DNA of 50,889 nucleotides from assembly GCA_016302405.1 (NCBI GenBank), contig JAEDNR010000004.1, forward strand, positions 1 to 50,889, read 5' to 3'. Positions 31,553 to 39,348 of this stretch are shown piece after piece. Position 1 is the first letter of the stretch. Every line of letters starts with the position of its first letter. The stretch is from Oscillospiraceae bacterium (lineage in GTDB: Bacteria; Bacillota; Clostridia; Oscillospirales; Oscillospiraceae). The notes under the pieces were generated by a model, which was not told the DNA's origin, did no database searches, and was given only the letters and a program-made list of their open reading frames with translations. The position numbers and the translations under genes are program-made.

Positions 31553-33136
31553 ATGCGCGCTTTTATCTATTGCCGCTTTTCCAGTCACAAACAGCAGGAA
31601 CTATCCATAGAGGGCCAGCGTGATATATGTCTGGAATATGCCACAAATCACAATATAACTGTGGTAGGTGAATACATTGACCGGGCACGCAGCGCACGGA
31701 CGGAGAACCGGAACGACTTCCGCCGGTTGATCCGTGACGCCGCCACCGGTGTTGTAGACTGCGTGCTGGTCTGGCGGTATGACCGGTTCTTCCGGAACCG
31801 AGCCGAAAGCGCCCTGTACCGGAAGCAGCTTGAAGCTGCCGGGGTCCATCTTATCAGTGTGACCGAATTTATACCGGACGGCAGCGCTGGCGTCATTACC
31901 CAGGGCATGATTGAAACGGTTGCGGAATATTTCAGCGCGAAGCTTGCCGAAGATGTCAGCCGGGGAATGAGCAAAGCCGCCCAGCATTGCCAGGTCACCG
32001 GCAGCGCTCCGCTTGGCTACCGTCCCGGACCGGATAAACGGTGGCAGATTGATCCTGTCGGCGCGGAACTGGTACGCCGGATCTATGAATGGTACGACGG
32101 CGGGCAGCCCATGGGGCAGCTTGCGGACCAGCTGAATAAAGAGGGCCATAAAACCGCCTATGGTAAATCTTTTACAAAATCCAGCTTTACCACGATCCTG
32201 CGCAACAAGAAATATATAGGGATATATGAATATGACGGCACTGTCAGCATTGCGGGCGGGTGCCCCCGGATCATCGAAGACGACTTATTCTTCCGGGTGC
32301 AGCGCCGGCTTGAAGCGAACCGCCACCGGCCCGGCGCCTATAAGGCAGAAACGGAATATATGCTCAGCGGGAAGCTGTTCTGCGGTCTGTGCGGATCTCC
32401 CATGACCGGCACCGCCGGGACCAGCAAGTCCGGCGTCCGTCATTACTATTATACCTGCAACAATCGCCGTGTGAAGAAATGCCAAAAGGGAAATGTCCGT
32501 CTGGATCTTATCGAAGCGGCGGTACTTCAATCCGCCCTGGACATTCTCACGGACGATAATATAGCCTATATATCCCGGGAGGTAGAGCACCGGTGCTCTG
32601 AAAGCAGCGACAGCAAGGCCCTGCTTGCCAGCCTGGGCGCCCAGCTGGCAGAGGTTGAAAAGCGCCTGAAGAATATAGGCAACGCCATTTCCCAGGGTAT
32701 TATAACCGAAACCACAAAGCAGCTGCTTATGGACGCCGAAGCGGACCGGGCCGGACTGCGCCAGCAGATCGAAAAAGCCACTGTGCAAGCCGCCCTTGAA
32801 GTGAAAGCGTCCGCTGTTGCCTGCTGGCTCGACGGCTTCCGCCGCGGCAACAGGAATGACCCGGACTTCCGGCGTCAGGTCTTCGGCGCCCTGGTCCATT
32901 CTGTCTTTGTCTATGAAGATCATCTGAAAATCATCTTCAACGTGGACAAGGACGGGACGGCTATTGTGTCGTTCTCAGCTGTGCAAAACATCTGTGTATC
33001 TGATGTTTCCGGCGCCCTGTCGTGTTCGTATTTGGAAGGGACAGGGGTACCAAAAATGGGAAACACCATGTGGTGTTTCCCATTTTTGATACGCCAGAAG
33101 GGACTCGAAAGAGCGGCCCGGCCGCAGGCCGGGTAA
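31553..33136 (+). CDS. int: Large serine integrase
   Basis: A 527-residue recombinase for integration and excision. The catalytic domain is residues 1-140 (FIYCRFSSHKQQELSIEGQ with nucleophile Ser9 or Ser10, then VDCVLVWRYDRFFRN). The recombinase domain follows (GSAPLGYRPG). Next is a zinc domain (LFCGLCGSPMTG, YTCNNRRVKKC) with a coiled coil at about 365-415. The last 30 or so residues, after GTGVPK, are encoded by host DNA beyond the att core. In the excised circle the frame would instead read GTGVPNQTNTNTATVV and end about 25 codons later. No separate excision factor was found. Confidence 0.93.
   Translation: MRAFIYCRFSSHKQQELSIEGQRDICLEYATNHNITVVGEYIDRARSARTENRNDFRRLIRDAATGVVDCVLVWRYDRFFRNRAESALYRKQLEAAGVHLISVTEFIPDGSAGVITQGMIETVAEYFSAKLAEDVSRGMSKAAQHCQVTGSAPLGYRPGPDKRWQIDPVGAELVRRIYEWYDGGQPMGQLADQLNKEGHKTAYGKSFTKSSFTTILRNKKYIGIYEYDGTVSIAGGCPRIIEDDLFFRVQRRLEANRHRPGAYKAETEYMLSGKLFCGLCGSPMTGTAGTSKSGVRHYYYTCNNRRVKKCQKGNVRLDLIEAAVLQSALDILTDDNIAYISREVEHRCSESSDSKALLASLGAQLAEVEKRLKNIGNAISQGIITETTKQLLMDAEADRAGLRQQIEKATVQAALEVKASAVACWLDGFRRGNRNDPDFRRQVFGALVHSVFVYEDHLKIIFNVDKDGTAIVSFSAVQNICVSDVSGALSCSYLEGTGVPKMGNTMWCFPFLIRQKGLERAARPQAG
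33022..33054. other. Right attachment site (phage arm and core)
   Basis: The phage arm GTGTTCGTATTTG (33022-33034) is the exact reverse complement of the arm at the left junction. After 12 nt comes the core GTACCAAA (33047-33054). The whole site lies inside the integrase coding frame. Host sequence resumes with AATGGGAAACACC. Confidence 0.75.
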
Positions 33137-33185
33137 AGAAGTGTCCGGTGGACACTTCTTTAGCTCGTGGGAGAGTCCCTTTTGA
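33047..33185. repeat. Structured tRNA-antisense repeat, unit A
   Basis: Order of parts: hairpin 1 (AAAAATGGGAAACACC with GGTGTTTCCCATTTTT); box TACGCCAGAAGGGACTCGAA (33091-33110), the exact reverse complement of the tRNA-Arg 3' end; hairpin CCCGGCC/GGCCGGG (33117-33133); hairpin 2 AAAGAAGTGTCC/GGACACTTCTTT (33135-33161) with a GGT loop; and a closing GAGAGTCCCTT that pairs with AAGGGACTC of the box. Unit B has the same order with different but still pairing stems. Hairpin 1 may also terminate tRNA or integrase transcripts. Confidence 0.8.
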
Positions 33186-33224
33186 TTTCAGACGCATCCG
33201 GTACGGATGTGGATGAAATCAAAA
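33179..33224. repeat. Long hairpin following unit A
   Basis: TTTTGATTTC and GAAATCAAAA are perfect inverted copies enclosing a second pairing, CGCATCCG with CGGATGTG, around GTA. It directly continues unit A. The remainder up to 33284 holds no gene that I can support. Confidence 0.65.
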
Positions 33225-33284
33225 TCAATACCACCCCGGAAATGATTCGTACCGCATACTTCTTAAAGAATCCCGCAAGTACAT

Positions 33285-33420
33285 ACAAAACGGGTTATCC
33301 CACACGGGATAACCCGCTTTTTGGTACGCCAGAAGGGTCTCGAAAGGCCGGCCTGAGCGAAGCGAAGGTACAAAACAGTCCGGTGGTCTGTTTTGTAGGC
33401 CGTGGGAGAGTTCCTTTGCT
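33285..33420. repeat. Structured tRNA-antisense repeat, unit B
   Basis: Same layout as unit A: hairpin 1 CGGGTTATCCC/GGGATAACCCG (33291-33316); box GGTACGCCAGAAGGGTCTCG (33323-33342); hairpin 2 ACAAAACAGTCC/GGTCTGTTTTGT (33370-33396, one mismatch) with a GGT loop; closing CGTGGGAGAGTTCCTTT. The stems differ from unit A in sequence but keep pairing, while boxes and loop are conserved. Confidence 0.8.
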
Positions 33421-33504
33421 TTGAAGAGGAATCATTCCTGTTAAGGTTATCAGTTTAAAACAGCAGATAGAAAAATTGGAATTTGACAGCAAATCGAAAA
33501 ATGT

Positions 33505-33620
33505 GTCATTCCGAGCCAGTGCTCACTACTGACCTGGGAATCTCCATCGAATTTGAGGCTGTATTCTCCTAAAGATGGAGATTGCCACACCAGTGACGTC
33601 GGTCACTGGTTCGCAATGAC
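33505..33620. repeat. Dispersed palindromic repeat, full copy (R2)
   Basis: A 116-nt element with terminal inverted repeats GTCATTCCGAGCCAGTG and CACTGGTTCGCAATGAC (15 of 17 match) and inner complementary GGGAATCTCC/GGAGATTGCC blocks. It resembles a non-autonomous MITE-like element. Parts recur at 91-141 and 50734-50844. Confidence 0.8.
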
Positions 33621-33738
33621 CGGGAATTCGATAACTCGTCAAATCCCAATTTATCTGTTTGCTGCGGAAAGCCGATAATCTGAACGCAGCTTGAATGGGG
33701 CTCTGGAAAAGTCATCCAGAAAAGTTGTATTTCGCCTA

Positions 33739-33791
33739 TTGACAGAGTAGGTCTAATGTGTTAGAATGCTATTGCACTAATTCATTAGACC
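33739..33791 (+). promoter_or_regulatory. Promoter and operator of blaI-like gene
   Basis: TTGACA (33739-33744) and TAGAAT (33762-33767) are 17 nt apart. GGTCTAATG (33750-33758) and CATTAGACC (33783-33791) are perfect inverted copies. One lies inside the promoter and one just before the ribosome site. This suggests autorepression by the encoded BlaI-like protein. Confidence 0.75.
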
Positions 33792-33805
33792 AAGGAGGTA
33801 ACCCC

Positions 33806-34156
33806 ATGCCCACACCGAAAATATTTGAAAGCGAGTACCGCTTCTGCCTGATCCTCTGGGAGAACGAGCCCATCAAAAGCACGGAGCTTGCCAGGCTGTG
33901 CAAGCAGAAGCTGGACTGGTCCAAGACCACTACCTACACGGTCATCAAGCGGCTGTCGGACCGGGGTGTGGTCAAAAACGAAAACACCGTAGTAACCTCT
34001 CTGGTCTCCAAGGAGGAAGCCCAGCTCAGCGAATTGGACGAGCTGGTGGATAAAAAATTTGAGGGCTCCCTTCCTGCCTTTCTCGCCGCCTTCGGCCGCC
34101 GGCAGGAACTGAGCGACGCCGAGATCGCGGAAATCCGCCGGATCATCGAGCGGTAA
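33806..34156 (+). CDS. BlaI/MecI/CopY-family repressor
   Basis: A 116-residue winged-helix repressor. The pattern is ESEYRFCLILWENEPIKSTELARL (helices 1-2), DWSKTTTYTVIKRLSDRGVV (recognition helix and wing) and a C-terminal dimerisation helix pair. The start at 33806 follows AAGGAGGT; an upstream in-frame ATG lies inside the operator and is rejected. The following gene encodes a BlaR1-type sensor, so the pair should form a signal-controlled switch in which the sensor causes loss of the repressor. Confidence 0.91.
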   Translation: MPTPKIFESEYRFCLILWENEPIKSTELARLCKQKLDWSKTTTYTVIKRLSDRGVVKNENTVVTSLVSKEEAQLSELDELVDKKFEGSLPAFLAAFGRRQELSDAEIAEIRRIIER

Positions 34157-34168
34157 GGGAGGTTCCCT

Positions 34169-36826
34169 GTGGAAGCAGTATTTTTGAAGCTGGTCAATAT
34201 GAGCATCACCGCTTCCTATCTGGTTCTTGCGGTGATTGCCCTGCGGCTGGTGTTCCGGAAGGCTCCCAAATGGATTTTCTGTGTCCTCTGGGGACTGGTT
34301 GCCCTCCGGCTCATTTGCCCGTTTTCCCTGGAAAGCGTTCTGAGTCTGATCCCTGCCGCCGAACCGCTGCCCAGCAATATCATCTACACAGCACACCCGG
34401 AAATCCAAAGCGGTGTCGCTGTAATCGATAAAGCGGTCAATCCGCTGCTGGGATCCTCTTTGACCCCTGTAAGCCCCGCTGTCAGCGCCAACCCCACGCA
34501 AATCCTGTCCTTCCTCCTTTCCCGTATCTGGGCAGTCGGTGCGGCAGGGATGCTTCTGTACGCACTGGTCAGCTTCCTGCTAATCTACCGCAGGGTAGCG
34601 ACCGCCATTCCTGTTGAAAAGAATATCAAGCGCAGTGAATTCATCGATACGCCCTTTGTTCTGGGGCTGGTCCGCCCTGTGATCTACCTGCCCGCCTGCA
34701 TGGCATCGGAGGATACACCCTATGTCATTGCTCATGAGCAGGCCCACATTCGCAGACGCGACCACTGGTGGAAGCCTCTGGGCTTTGCCCTGCTCAGCGT
34801 ATACTGGTTCAACCCGGCGATGTGGGTGGCCTATATCCTTTTGTGCCGGGATATTGAGGCGGCCTGCGACGAAAAGGTCATCCAGGAAATGGCGCAGGAG
34901 GGCCGCCGCGCCTATTCCACGGCGCTCCTGAATTGCAGCATTTCCCGCCGCCGGATCGCCGCCTGTCCCCTGGCCTTTGGGGAGGTGGGGGTGAAAGACC
35001 GGGTAAAAAGGGTGATGAACTACAAAAAGCCCGCTTTCTGGGTGGTTCTCGCGGCGGTTGTGCTGGGAATCGTAATGGCTGTATGCTTTCTGACTAACCC
35101 AAAGGAAGACTTGTGTTTTTCCGCGGGGAATGTGACCCCAAGGGGTCTGACTCTGGAATGCAAACCCAAAAGCGCTCTGGAAAATCTGGTATTTGACGGG
35201 GACTTCCGGCTGGAAGTCAAAGGTGAAGACGGCACCTGGGAGCAGGTGGAGCCCATCGGCGCGCTGGTGCCGGTAGCCCAGGGAGATGACCGCATGATCT
35301 ACGGCGAAGCCCGCCCGGATGGGAGCGGCTGGGAGCTGGACTGGTCTGCCAATTACGGCATCCTCCCGCCGGGAGACTACCGCATCGGCATCACCGCACA
35401 CTTCCAGGAAACCGGGAAAGAAACACTGGATGGGTCTTCCGCGGATTCCCTCACCGTATACACCATACTGTCCACCCCGGGCGAAACACATTACGTGACC
35501 TTTTCTGTTGGCGTCAGCAGCGCCCCCTATGTGTGGTTTGACCTGTATGGCACATCCGGGGAAACGCCCCGGGAGCTTCATCGTTCCATCCGTGTTCCCG
35601 GCGTTGACGGCGTGACGCTGACGTACACAACGGACAGCAACGGAAAGGACATTCTTCTTGACAGTAGGGTTCCTACGCCGCTGATGTCCGGGGACGTTTT
35701 CCGGAGCATCTGTTTTGCTGACCTCTCCGGGGACGGCGTCTGTGAGCTGTATGCCACCGTACAGAACGGTGACAGATATTCTATCCAAAGCTACGATTGG
35801 CGTACGGGTCGGCTGAGCCGGCTGCAAGCCGAGAATACCGTAGATTCTTTCCTGGCCGTTCAGGATAATTGCCTGTTCCTTTTGAAAAAAGACCGCAGGG
35901 AATATGGGGCAACCGCCTGCTTCCAGCTTCGGCGCACAGCAGACGGCGAGCTGGAATCCGCACCCCTGGATGCGCGGGGCCAGAATCTAACCCGGCAGGT
36001 AACCGGAATCAGCATCCGGGGTGCCGGATGGACCTCTCTTTATGACCCGGCCCAGTTGGAAACCATGCTGACCCTGCTGCGGAATCTGGAAGGCGGGGTA
36101 ACCGCCGCGCCGGAGGAAGCGCTGGAAGAAGCAAAGCATTCTCTCAACAGTCTTGCCATCCAAGTGGAGTACGCCCTGGGGAAAACGGTGCTTCATTTCA
36201 CACCGGATTTTTCTTTGGCCTGGCGCAATGGGGACGATTGCGGATACCTGCTTTCCAACCCGGAACCGCTGCACAGCTATGTAACAGAGCTGACTGACAT
36301 GGTCATGGACCGGGAAACCAGCGGTACTCCTTTCGCGTCCGCCGATGAGCCCTGGAACTGGACTGCCAATATCACCGCCAGTGCCGTAGCCACCGCACGG
36401 GGCAATGTCTGTCAGAGTATTTCCCAGGGCAGCAACACCACATATATGGACACTGTCAGCGGCTATGTGACCGCGGACACCCTGAACACCCTGCTGACTC
36501 TGCTGAACGCGGTTCCCCAGGCGGCTTTCGTACCGGGTGAAACTGTGGTTCAGAAAAACTTCGAGGATGTGTTCAGAGGCTTTTGCCAGCTTGGCAGCGC
36601 CTTTGCCATTCTGGATAATGTGAATGATCTTGCCGGTGTCCTGCGCTGGTATGACGGGAAACTGGAACTGCTTCTGACCGATCAGTCAGAGCAATTTGGC
36701 GATACATCCGCGCCCTATCTGACGGATGCCCGCCTCTGGAGCATCCGGAACGAACCTTTACAGGCCTTTATGCAGCAATTCTACGAATATCCCTCCGTTG
36801 TCTATGATACCACCGGCGGGGAATAA
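34169..36826 (+). CDS. BlaR1/MecR1-type M56 sensor with large extracellular part
   Basis: An 885-residue membrane protein. Hydrophobic helices lie near residues 8-30, 33-58, 112-140 and 288-310. The cytosolic zinc-peptidase motif HEQAH is at 189-193, with later EAACDEKV as the third ligand region. Residues about 315-885 form a long, presumably external region without the penicillin-binding SxxK sensor domain that I can recognise, so the ligand is unknown. A GTG start is used, 12 nt after the repressor stop, preceded by GGGAGG. No beta-lactamase is nearby. Confidence 0.88.
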   Translation: MEAVFLKLVNMSITASYLVLAVIALRLVFRKAPKWIFCVLWGLVALRLICPFSLESVLSLIPAAEPLPSNIIYTAHPEIQSGVAVIDKAVNPLLGSSLTPVSPAVSANPTQILSFLLSRIWAVGAAGMLLYALVSFLLIYRRVATAIPVEKNIKRSEFIDTPFVLGLVRPVIYLPACMASEDTPYVIAHEQAHIRRRDHWWKPLGFALLSVYWFNPAMWVAYILLCRDIEAACDEKVIQEMAQEGRRAYSTALLNCSISRRRIAACPLAFGEVGVKDRVKRVMNYKKPAFWVVLAAVVLGIVMAVCFLTNPKEDLCFSAGNVTPRGLTLECKPKSALENLVFDGDFRLEVKGEDGTWEQVEPIGALVPVAQGDDRMIYGEARPDGSGWELDWSANYGILPPGDYRIGITAHFQETGKETLDGSSADSLTVYTILSTPGETHYVTFSVGVSSAPYVWFDLYGTSGETPRELHRSIRVPGVDGVTLTYTTDSNGKDILLDSRVPTPLMSGDVFRSICFADLSGDGVCELYATVQNGDRYSIQSYDWRTGRLSRLQAENTVDSFLAVQDNCLFLLKKDRREYGATACFQLRRTADGELESAPLDARGQNLTRQVTGISIRGAGWTSLYDPAQLETMLTLLRNLEGGVTAAPEEALEEAKHSLNSLAIQVEYALGKTVLHFTPDFSLAWRNGDDCGYLLSNPEPLHSYVTELTDMVMDRETSGTPFASADEPWNWTANITASAVATARGNVCQSISQGSNTTYMDTVSGYVTADTLNTLLTLLNAVPQAAFVPGETVVQKNFEDVFRGFCQLGSAFAILDNVNDLAGVLRWYDGKLELLLTDQSEQFGDTSAPYLTDARLWSIRNEPLQAFMQQFYEYPSVVYDTTGGE

Positions 36827-36845
36827 ACACGGTACATTTGCGTGA

Positions 36846-36875
36846 GCCCCCTCTGTTCCGAAGAGCAGAGGGGGC
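36846..36875 (+). terminator. Terminator after M56 sensor gene
   Basis: GCCCCCTCTG (36846-36855) pairs perfectly with CAGAGGGGGC (36866-36875) and is followed by a T-containing stretch (GATTCTATTTAT). It ends the two-gene operon. Confidence 0.8.
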
Positions 36876-36977
36876 GATTCTATTTATAGATGCATTGCCA
36901 GCAGAATCGTAACGATTCAACCGCGGCGAGGAAAAGTCAGTGAAATGATCGTTTATCTTTAAATGCATAATGCTAAA

Positions 36978-37127
36978 TGCAGAATGCAAAATAAAGGTAT
37001 CCCCTCCGGGGATAAAATAAAAAAGCAGCAATAATGGAACGTTTCTCCTGGATAATCAAGAAATTCTTTCACGCTTGACTGCTTTTTTAAATCATCCCGA
37101 AGGGATACCACCATTTTGCATTCTGCA
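36978..37127. repeat. Nested long inverted repeat (MITE-like)
   Basis: Three nested arm pairs lie in a 150-nt AT-rich gap: TGCAGAATGCAAAAT/ATTTTGCATTCTGCA (36978-36992, 37113-37127), GGTATCCC/GGGATACC (36996-37003, 37102-37109) and AAAAAAGCAG/CTGCTTTTTT (37019-37028, 37079-37088). It would fold into one long hairpin. No gene is seen in 36876-37190. Confidence 0.75.
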
Positions 37128-37190
37128 TTCCGCTTTTGCTCTGCGCTAAACAATCTTTTTTCTGGCGTTTCTTAACACGGGCCCGGCTTC

Positions 37191-38009
37191 TCAGGCATAG
37201 CTGTGCAGGCCGGGAAGCAGCGTATTCACGCCCACATAGGTAAACAGTACGCAGACAAAGCCTACAACGGCAAAAACAGCTGCCCGTTTTCCCCGCCAGC
37301 CCCGGTTCATCCGCAGATGCAGATAGGCCGCGTAGATGATCCAAGTGATTAGTGACCAGGTCTCCTTGGGGTCCCAGGACCAATAGCTGCCCCAGGCCCG
37401 CTCCGCCCAGATGGCCCCCGTGATCATCACAAAGGTGAGGAACAGGAAGCCCAGGGACACCGCCCGGTAGCTGATCCGGTCCAGGGTCTCTTCCTCCGGA
37501 ATATAGCTTTCCCAGGCCTTATTTTTCAGCAGCCGAGTCCTGCAGAGAAATACCAGGGACACCGCGCAGGAGACGCCGAAAGCACCGTAGGCAATGATGG
37601 CGGCGGAGACATGGATCCCCAGCCAGCTGCTGCGCAGGGCGGGCATCAGCTCCCGAACCTCCCGGCTCTGCATGGCGGCGTAGCCGATGACCAAAAACAG
37701 GATCGGCGCCGCGAATACCCCCAGGGCATAGAACCGGTACCGGTAGTAGAACACCAGGAAGCACAGGCAGATCCCCCAGGCAAAGCTGGTGGCAAATTCA
37801 TACTGGTTTGCCATAGGGAGCCTCCCTGCTCCGATGCCCCGGACAACCAGGGCTAGGGTATGGAAGACGAAGCCAACGGTTATCAGCAGCCCGGCGATGC
37901 GGGCATGGCGCTCTTTTTTTGTGCCGGCAAACAGAAAAAACAGCGCCGTTCCTCCCAGATACACCGCCATTGCCGCTGTAAAGAGATAATTTTCAATGGT
38001 CAGAAACAT
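37191..38009 (-). CDS. ccsA: Cytochrome c biogenesis protein CcsA (CcsB/ResC-type)
   Basis: A 272-residue, about eight-helix membrane protein of system II cytochrome c maturation. It carries haem for attachment to CxxCH/K motifs outside the membrane. The WWD-type segment WAERAWGSYWSWDPKETWSLITW is near residue 210, with conserved histidines in VFHTLAL and GIHVSAAI. I use the ATG at 38009, preceded by GGAAAGGAGCG and overlapping the resB end by 17 nt. It works with ResB (upstream) and presumably matures NrfA. Confidence 0.91.
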   Translation of the reverse strand: MFLTIENYLFTAAMAVYLGGTALFFLFAGTKKERHARIAGLLITVGFVFHTLALVVRGIGAGRLPMANQYEFATSFAWGICLCFLVFYYRYRFYALGVFAAPILFLVIGYAAMQSREVRELMPALRSSWLGIHVSAAIIAYGAFGVSCAVSLVFLCRTRLLKNKAWESYIPEEETLDRISYRAVSLGFLFLTFVMITGAIWAERAWGSYWSWDPKETWSLITWIIYAAYLHLRMNRGWRGKRAAVFAVVGFVCVLFTYVGVNTLLPGLHSYA

Positions 38010-39282
38010 TGTATTCGCTCCTTTCCGCTGCCCGGAGCAAATCCCGGCGCAGCCGGTCCTCCGCTTTCCGGCTCCTGATGAAAACCTGCCATGCGCCCCT
38101 GTCCGGGTCCCGAACCGCCCAAACTTCCATGGGCGGACAGTAGAAGGCCAGCAAAAGCGCCGCCAGAATGATCCCGCCGCCCAGAGCCGCCGTCCCCTCA
38201 AAGGGGTCCCGCTTGACCTGGATCAGGGTATAGGGCTGGGGATCATGGAAAGAAATGGTATAATCATCCACCGTAATGACCTGCCCGGCAGTCAGCACAT
38301 TCATCCCCAGCAGCTCTTCACCATAATAGAGCATATACAGATAGGCAGGATTGGAAAGCACGGAGGATTTTGTCATGGGCATACCGGAATCATCCTCGGC
38401 ATAGTCCGGATAGAACGCCCGCAGGAAAACGGTGAGTCCCTCCACAGGCTTCACATGGGCCAGTTCTCCGGCGCAGAGGAATTCCTGCTGCAAAACCGAA
38501 CCATCCTTCTCCACGGTAAAATCGGCCCCCCAGCCGGTGGAATTCTGATAGAATTTCATTCCGAAGAGCTTACAGGGATGGTTCACCTGGGTAACCCCCC
38601 CTGCCGTTCGGACCCCGCCGTCGGAAACCGTCAGGGTGGTGGTATACTGGTCCACCGTTTCATCAGGCCGCAGCAGAATCTCAAAGTCATCAATCGTAAC
38701 GGCGTAATCCGTGCCGGGAATGGGCTTCGTCTGTCCCGGAATCCCGTATACCGAAGCGTCAAACTGGGTAAGCTGGCCCAGGCCAAAGCCCAGAATCAGC
38801 ACCAGCATTCCCAAATGGCACAGCCAGGCGCCGAAGATCCCAAGCCGGTTCCTGGCGGCGTACACCACATTTTCCTCCGGCGCTTCCACCCGGAAAAAGC
38901 CCAGGCTTCGAAAGAGGGCACTCGGCTTTTCTCCGAGCTCCAGAATCGGCTCGGCTGCGGAAGATGCACAGCCCCGGTAGGAAAAGCCGTCTTTCGCTCG
39001 GCGGATCAGAGCGGGCAGCCGGATGAGATTGCACAGAATCAGGCTCAGGCAAAGCAGAATCGCCAGAACGGCAAACCACCAGGCGTGGAACACATCGTCT
39101 AGCCCCAGCGCCAGGATCAGCCCCGCCGCCGGCTTCGGGTAGCTGCCGGTATAGACAGCCGCCGTTTCTCCCTGGGGGATCAGGCTCCCGGCAAGGCAGG
39201 CGGATGCCAGGAACACCAGCAGCACCATAGCAAAGCGCATGGAGCACAGAAACTTCCCGATTTTTTTCAGCGTAGTCGCCAC
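37993..39282 (-). CDS. resB: ResB/Ccs1-like cytochrome c biogenesis protein
   Basis: A 429-residue partner of CcsA. It has an N-terminal helix block (LCSMRFAMVLLVFLASACLAGSLIPQGE, a typical ResB opening), a second hairpin near 70-95, a third near 155-175, a large external beta domain and one C-terminal helix near 375-395. ResB and CcsA form the system II haem lyase. It lies between nrfA and ccsA in the same direction. Confidence 0.9.
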   Translation of the reverse strand: MATTLKKIGKFLCSMRFAMVLLVFLASACLAGSLIPQGETAAVYTGSYPKPAAGLILALGLDDVFHAWWFAVLAILLCLSLILCNLIRLPALIRRAKDGFSYRGCASSAAEPILELGEKPSALFRSLGFFRVEAPEENVVYAARNRLGIFGAWLCHLGMLVLILGFGLGQLTQFDASVYGIPGQTKPIPGTDYAVTIDDFEILLRPDETVDQYTTTLTVSDGGVRTAGGVTQVNHPCKLFGMKFYQNSTGWGADFTVEKDGSVLQQEFLCAGELAHVKPVEGLTVFLRAFYPDYAEDDSGMPMTKSSVLSNPAYLYMLYYGEELLGMNVLTAGQVITVDDYTISFHDPQPYTLIQVKRDPFEGTAALGGGIILAALLLAFYCPPMEVWAVRDPDRGAWQVFIRSRKAEDRLRRDLLRAAERSEYNVSDH

Positions 39283-39303
39283 TCCCTTTCCCGTTGTGGA
39301 AAA

Positions 39304-39330
39304 GGCTGCCGCAAATGAATCGCGGCAGCC
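39304..39330 (-). terminator. Hairpin between nrfA and resB
   Basis: GGCTGCCGC (39304-39312) and GCGGCAGCC (39322-39330) form a perfect 9-bp stem. On the minus strand it is followed by TTTTCC, so it could end most nrfA transcripts or reduce read-through into resB-ccsA. Confidence 0.7.
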
Positions 39331-39348
39331 TATTTTCGTTTGTTCTCT

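Larger units (their letters stand above)
2415..33054. mobile_element. Complete siphovirus-type prophage inserted at tRNA-Arg(CCG)
   Basis: The element is bounded by the 8-bp direct repeat GTACCAAA at 2415-2422 and 33047-33054. On the phage side of each core lies one arm of a 13-bp perfect inverted repeat: CAAATACGAACAC at 2428-2440 and GTGTTCGTATTTG at 33022-33034. All modules of a long-tailed, HK97-type temperate phage are present with intact frames: replication, packaging, head, tail, lysis, regulation and integration. No interrupted gene was found, so it may be inducible. Its lytic genes lie on the minus strand, opposite to the tRNA. Confidence 0.93.

Noticed and set aside
33323..33345. 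Second tRNA-3'-like sequence considered as the right att site
   Set aside because: It is in inverted orientation, lacks the complementary phage arm, and belongs to repeat unit B. The core at 33047-33054 explains the integration fully.
33167..33424. 85-residue frame through the repeat units
   Set aside because: The frame only translates palindromic repeat sequence; no ribosome site or coding signature.
37996..39102. 368-residue plus-strand open frame
   Set aside because: Antisense shadow of resB, with His/Gln-rich composition.
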